From Rostratula benghalensis (taxonomy: Eukaryota > Chordata > Aves > Charadriiformes > Rostratulidae): a DNA stretch of 64,000 bases. Shown here in pieces: positions 60,040 through 64,000 of this stretch. The notes beneath the pieces are model-generated. The model was not told the origin of the DNA, did no database searches, and worked only from the letters and a program-made list of their open reading frames with translations. The stretch covers positions 989,873 to 1,053,872 of the forward strand of contig VXAI01000243.1 of the NCBI GenBank assembly GCA_013399305.1. Reading direction: 5' to 3'. The translations under genes and the position numbers were made by a program. How positions within the stretch are numbered: the stretch's first letter is position 1; each line of letters opens with the position of its first letter.

Positions 60040-61120
60040 GCTCCCTACAAAAAAACCCCCAACAAATGCAGTCGCCAATGTATTATTGTAATCAGTAAGT
60101 ATCAAACATTGCTATGAAAAGTCCACTCATCAGCATTTTTTTTACCAGCTCCTCTTTGCAGATAGGATAATGCTTTCAGAGTTCTTATGAAGCTCATTTA
60201 TGTACTTCCATTTTCCCTGCATGGATTAAAAAAAAAAAAACAGATAAGAAAAGAAATCTTGATTCAAAGTATAATTTATTATAAATGTTTGGCACTGCAA
60301 AGGTTGATCTCAGAAAAAATTTAAATATTGGGATTCCATTTCATACTTATGTTGTCTGCTGTGGCAGTGGAATTTAACTGCATGATTTCTCTTCCTTCTG
60401 AAAATGCTAATTGGATTTTCAACAGGATGTTCATGAGTAAAAGATGGTGCTACACAGTGAGATTTCTTTTTATTTTTTTTTTTTCTAAGTAGTTCTGCTT
60501 AATGAAATGTATAAAAATCTTCTATTGTTCTGTCAAAATAGAAATAATGTGCTTACTCTGTTTCCTGCTGTGATCAACCAATCCGGTAATTTAAATCTAA
60601 ATGTGCCATAATCTTGAACACCAGGAGGATTTAAAAAAATCACAAGGAAAACACCCACATTTGCATTTAATAGATGGCCTTTTGAGCTCATTTTCAATTT
60701 AGTACTGTCCTTTCTTGCTGAAAACAAAAACAAATTTCCTGAAAATAATATGAAAACAGCAAAAGTGCATCAGTTAAACCACAAGATTCAACAGGGCATA
60801 TTTTAATGGGCCATTAAGCCTGGGGTGTATTATGAAGTATCAAGGTAAAGGACAGATTACTTCAAGTACCCACAAAATATATTAATGATTCATTAAAACA
60901 TGCCATGCAAACAAATGGTCATATTACAATTAAGTGGCCTGATTGCACAGTCTTTTTTAGCGGTGTATTAAAGGAGATCATCTACGAACAGCAAGTTAAG
61001 AATTAGGTCCAGCCTGTTAAAATGATGACTAGAGTTATTTTAAAAACATGAAATACATAATAGGTACAATTTTCTCAGTAACATTCCTCCATGATTGAGG
61101 GAAGCAAATGTGTTTGATTA
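60040..61120. other. Candidate conserved non-coding block(s)
   Basis: About 1 kb of AT-rich sequence, mostly complex, with many TAAT/ATTA, TTAATGG and CATTAAAACATG-like cores and no recognisable interspersed repeat. It is interrupted by an A-run at about 60229-60240 and a T-rich tract at about 60467-60485. The most complex part is about 60780-61110. It may be one or more enhancers. Conservation is not tested. Confidence 0.35.
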
Positions 61121-64000
61121 AATGCTTAGCAATGTGGCTTTTTCAAAGCACTTGAGTCTGAATAGGCAGGTCCTGATCCCAAATATGTGGACTTGAAGAG
61201 GAGCTTTATGACTCCTGTGGCTGACTTCACACAGTTGTGAAGGATGAACATGCTCCTGAGACTGTGAGGCCAGGTAACTCCCTGCAGCTTGTTTTCAGTC
61301 AGCTCCTGGATGACATACAATGTCCATGAATCCAGCTTATTCTAGAAGTTTAAAAATATCTCAGAAATTTTTAGAAATACCAGTACTAGATGTTACAGAA
61401 TGGCTCATGCCATGGTGGTGTTACTGTGCAAGGTTGAGGGTAGTCTCACAGGACAGCAGCTGACTGCTCTCTTCAAATGTGAGCTGTACTACTGACTTGA
61501 TGTGTGTGTAAAAATTCTTTTTCTTGGTGTAACTTAAATATAAAGCAGTCCTTCATCTGTGAAGCTCCAGGACTCAAAGAGTTTGGCTAAAAAACCCCTA
61601 AGGTGCTCTTGAAGAAGTATAAATTGCCTCAGTGCTTTCAAAATATATTGTTGATTCCTCAATGTATGACAAATGAAGAGACATCCCAAACCTACATGTT
61701 CCTGAGAGTGGGGATTAGGTACATTCTGATACCTCACTGGTTTTCCACTGTTACGGGCCCAGGGACACTTTACACAGTGGAGACTTACAGGAAAAATCTC
61801 GCCTTCTCTGTGTATGTGGGTACTTTTAAGAATCCTCTTGACTGTTTTCTCTCACCAGAAAACAAAATGCCCTTTTGGATTTGAACAAGAGACTAAATCA
61901 ACAAGGCTCTTGGGCATGTTCTTAAGACCCTAATCAGTGAGAGACATTACTAAAGCACCCAGGGGAACAGTGCTGGGTGAATTAAAGTGCTGGTAGAAAT
62001 CCGGTCATTAGCCACAGTGAGCTTTGGGTCAAGATTGAAACAGTGAATCGCAACTTAAAAGTGTGTGTTGCAGTGCCTTTTTTTGGCACTGCAAAGGTTG
62101 ATCACCTGTTTTGTATTGCTACAGTTATGTTGCTAATTTTGCTTTTTGACTGGTATTGAGTGCTTGCTCACTCAATTGCGGCTGTTTGCATTAAAACCAT
62201 TAAGTGAACCCCCATGAATAGAGGAGATGTTTGGAAAAAAAGCAGTTCTGGAGAAAGTATTTCTTCCTTCTCAGTTCACATCAAGTACAAGATTAGTAAT
62301 CTATGAGAAGTAAGTAAACCATGTTTGTATGAAAGCCTAGATTTGAGTTTTTCAAGGGATGGGATTCCTTTATCTTTTACAGACATCTTTCAAAGGGTAT
62401 AAAAAATGGCTTCTAGGCGGGGTGATGGGAAGCAAAATTTTTGTTCCTAGTTAGTGAGTTCACTAATTCACTAAGACTTAAAAAAAAAAGACTGCAGTGA
62501 AATGTAACATTGCAACAATTTGCTCTATAACATTATCCCTTACAACAGCAATCAACAGGGAATCAACAGTATATAATGGGCATTATACCTCTGTCTCCCA
62601 AGAAACCATTTTCACTCTATAGTTGCTCCATCATTTATGTGGATTAAGATAGTAAAAAAGAGAAAATAAAAAAAACCCCATATTGAAAACAATGTGAGCT
62701 GCGTGTAATTTCTTCTCGATGGCTTTTAATGTATTACTCATCTTAACATAAGGTAAATACTGCAGGTTCTTTTTAGTAGTGCTGCCTCTGGTAAGGCATT
62801 TTTGCTCTCTCTTTAAACAGTGTGTGTTCTTAAGCTTACACCTACTAAACATCTATAATAGAGAGGTATAAAGAGAGCTATTTAAAGTGTGGTACTTACT
62901 GTACATGCTTCAGCTCCTCTAGAGCACAAAGAAATTTGTGAAACTGTTGTTTGTAAAAACAAAGTGTATAAAAACTTTATTTCAAAAACAACAGACATCA
63001 CCAAGAATAATTGAAGGTGCTAGTGCCTGGACTATAGAAACATACTGCTGGTTAATGTTGGAGCTGATAAGCAGGATGACATTTTATTTGGTCACCCTTA
63101 AAATGTAATATCCTAGTGAAAAGGAGCTGTGTGTATTCAGTCCCAGTTTCTTTTTGTAAAACCAGAAATTACCCAGTACATTTTTATTAAAGCATAACTC
63201 CTGTCTCAACTGGTATTTGCTTTTGCATAGACAGCTTTAATTTCAACTTTTTTTTCTAGTGAGGGTAGAAAGTAATTGCTAAAATGTTCATTCAGTTCTT
63301 CCACTTCCTCCTGGCACTTGTATTTTCCCTGGAAACCTTTCTCAGTACTTTGCACCTCCAGAGCTCTCTGTAATTTTTTTTTTTTCTACCCTGCACTTCT
63401 GCTACTCCTTCCCTTTTAGATAGCTTCCTATTCCTTAGGCTTTTGTCTTCCCCTTCTCACTGAATTCAGTAGCAAAACTCCCTATAACTCCTCTTAAAGC
63501 CATGCAGACCCTGCCCTGCTGCTCAGAATGTAGCTCTCTCCCCTCTAGAGGGCTGTGAGCTTGCTGCAGACTTCCCTGCTCTGAGTAGCCTCTTTTTTGA
63601 CCTTCTAACATGTGTTAAAGGTTGCATATAGCATATAACATAAAATTGCACCTGCAAAGTAAGCCGAGTCATCGTTATCTAACTCAGGTGCTCTGCAGGG
63701 TCAGCAAGAGGCAGTTACTGTTGGTGCGTGAGGGTGATACTGGAGTGCTCTGTTACTTCTGAAAAAATAGTCGTAAAATAAACACTTTGGGCAACAGCAG
63801 TGTTTTCCTTTTAGAACAGATAAATATTTGTACTTCCTGAGAAAAATGCAGCACCACAGTGAAAGTGTTACCCAGCTTTCACACACAACTTCTTTTGACA
63901 TGATCACCAAATGCTGGGAAGATGCTGAATTGCTGCCTGGAGTTTCTGCAGTGGAAAACAGCTCTGCTGGCAACCTTGCTGATGGCTCTGACTTGAGTGA
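61121..64000. other. Unique non-coding sequence, no gene seen
   Basis: No supported gene; frames are 93 codons or shorter. A short hairpin lies at 62068-62094, and its 3' arm belongs to a 22-base sequence also found at 60288. The last 700 bases are somewhat C/T-rich, with a T-run at about 63372-63385. Intergenic or intronic. Confidence 0.65.
62068..62094. repeat. Perfect 10-bp hairpin with T7 loop
   Basis: TTGCAGTGCC (62068-62077), seven T residues, then GGCACTGCAA (62085-62094) form a perfect inverted repeat. Pairing does not extend outwards, so the stem is too short for a microRNA precursor. Confidence 0.7.

Noticed and set aside
62068..62094. Hairpin as a microRNA precursor
   Set aside because: The stem is only 10 bp and does not extend. 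MicroRNA precursors need about 25-35 paired bases.
1..64000. CRISPR arrays, operons, phage or bacterial mobile systems
   Set aside because: No regularly spaced repeats, no ribosome-binding-site-led gene strings and clear vertebrate CR1 elements; the sequence is eukaryotic.
1..64000. Endogenous retrovirus or solo LTR
   Set aside because: No paired long terminal repeats, primer-binding site, polypurine tract with LTR border, or gag/pol/env-like frame was recognised. The only reverse-transcriptase match is the CR1 LINE.

Overview
The window looks like ordinary non-coding nuclear DNA from a bird. No protein-coding gene, rRNA or CRISPR array can be supported, and I did not identify a tRNA by eye. 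The main clue to the organism is three CR1 retrotransposon pieces. All lie on the minus strand and begin, on the + strand, with the imperfect 8-bp terminal repeats (TCATAGAA or TCACAGAA type) typical of avian and other reptilian CR1 3' ends. Very low interspersed-repeat density, short poly-A/poly-T tracts and a few decayed MIR/CORE-type SINE remnants fit a bird better than a mammal. A crocodilian or turtle cannot be strictly excluded, and the species cannot be named.

Layout. 1-4390: unique non-coding sequence with A/T homopolymers and a small CAGCTG cluster near 2.15-2.24 kb. 4391-4720: the only assembly irregularity, an A/C-rich simple repeat, then A14-G12, a 10-base run of N and G8, followed by a short GC-rich block. 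4721-32614: unique intergenic or intronic sequence with three AT-rich blocks that look like conserved non-coding elements (about 9.36-9.78, 22.23-22.69 and 29.1-29.64 kb) and a MIR-like SINE at about 28.9 kb. 32615-39758: three CR1 pieces, the largest about 1.1 kb (38666-39758) and still carrying a recognisable but dead reverse-transcriptase region. 39759-64000: unique sequence with three more possible SINE remnants (45.8, 55.8-56.0 and 59.2 kb), further candidate conserved blocks (47.3-47.6, 48.7 and 60.0-61.1 kb) and some small symmetrical sequences.

No genes can be described as working together. The only recognisable protein-coding remnant is the CR1 reverse transcriptase. Every other ATG-started open frame is 143 codons or shorter, overlaps others in several frames, resembles no family I recognise, and is about what chance gives in 64 kb of AT-rich DNA. 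The window is either a gene desert or the inside of long introns of a gene whose exons lie elsewhere. I found no convincing new biological system. The most useful leads are the conserved-element candidates, the possible cryptic exons, the gap at 4.5 kb and a few short repeats.
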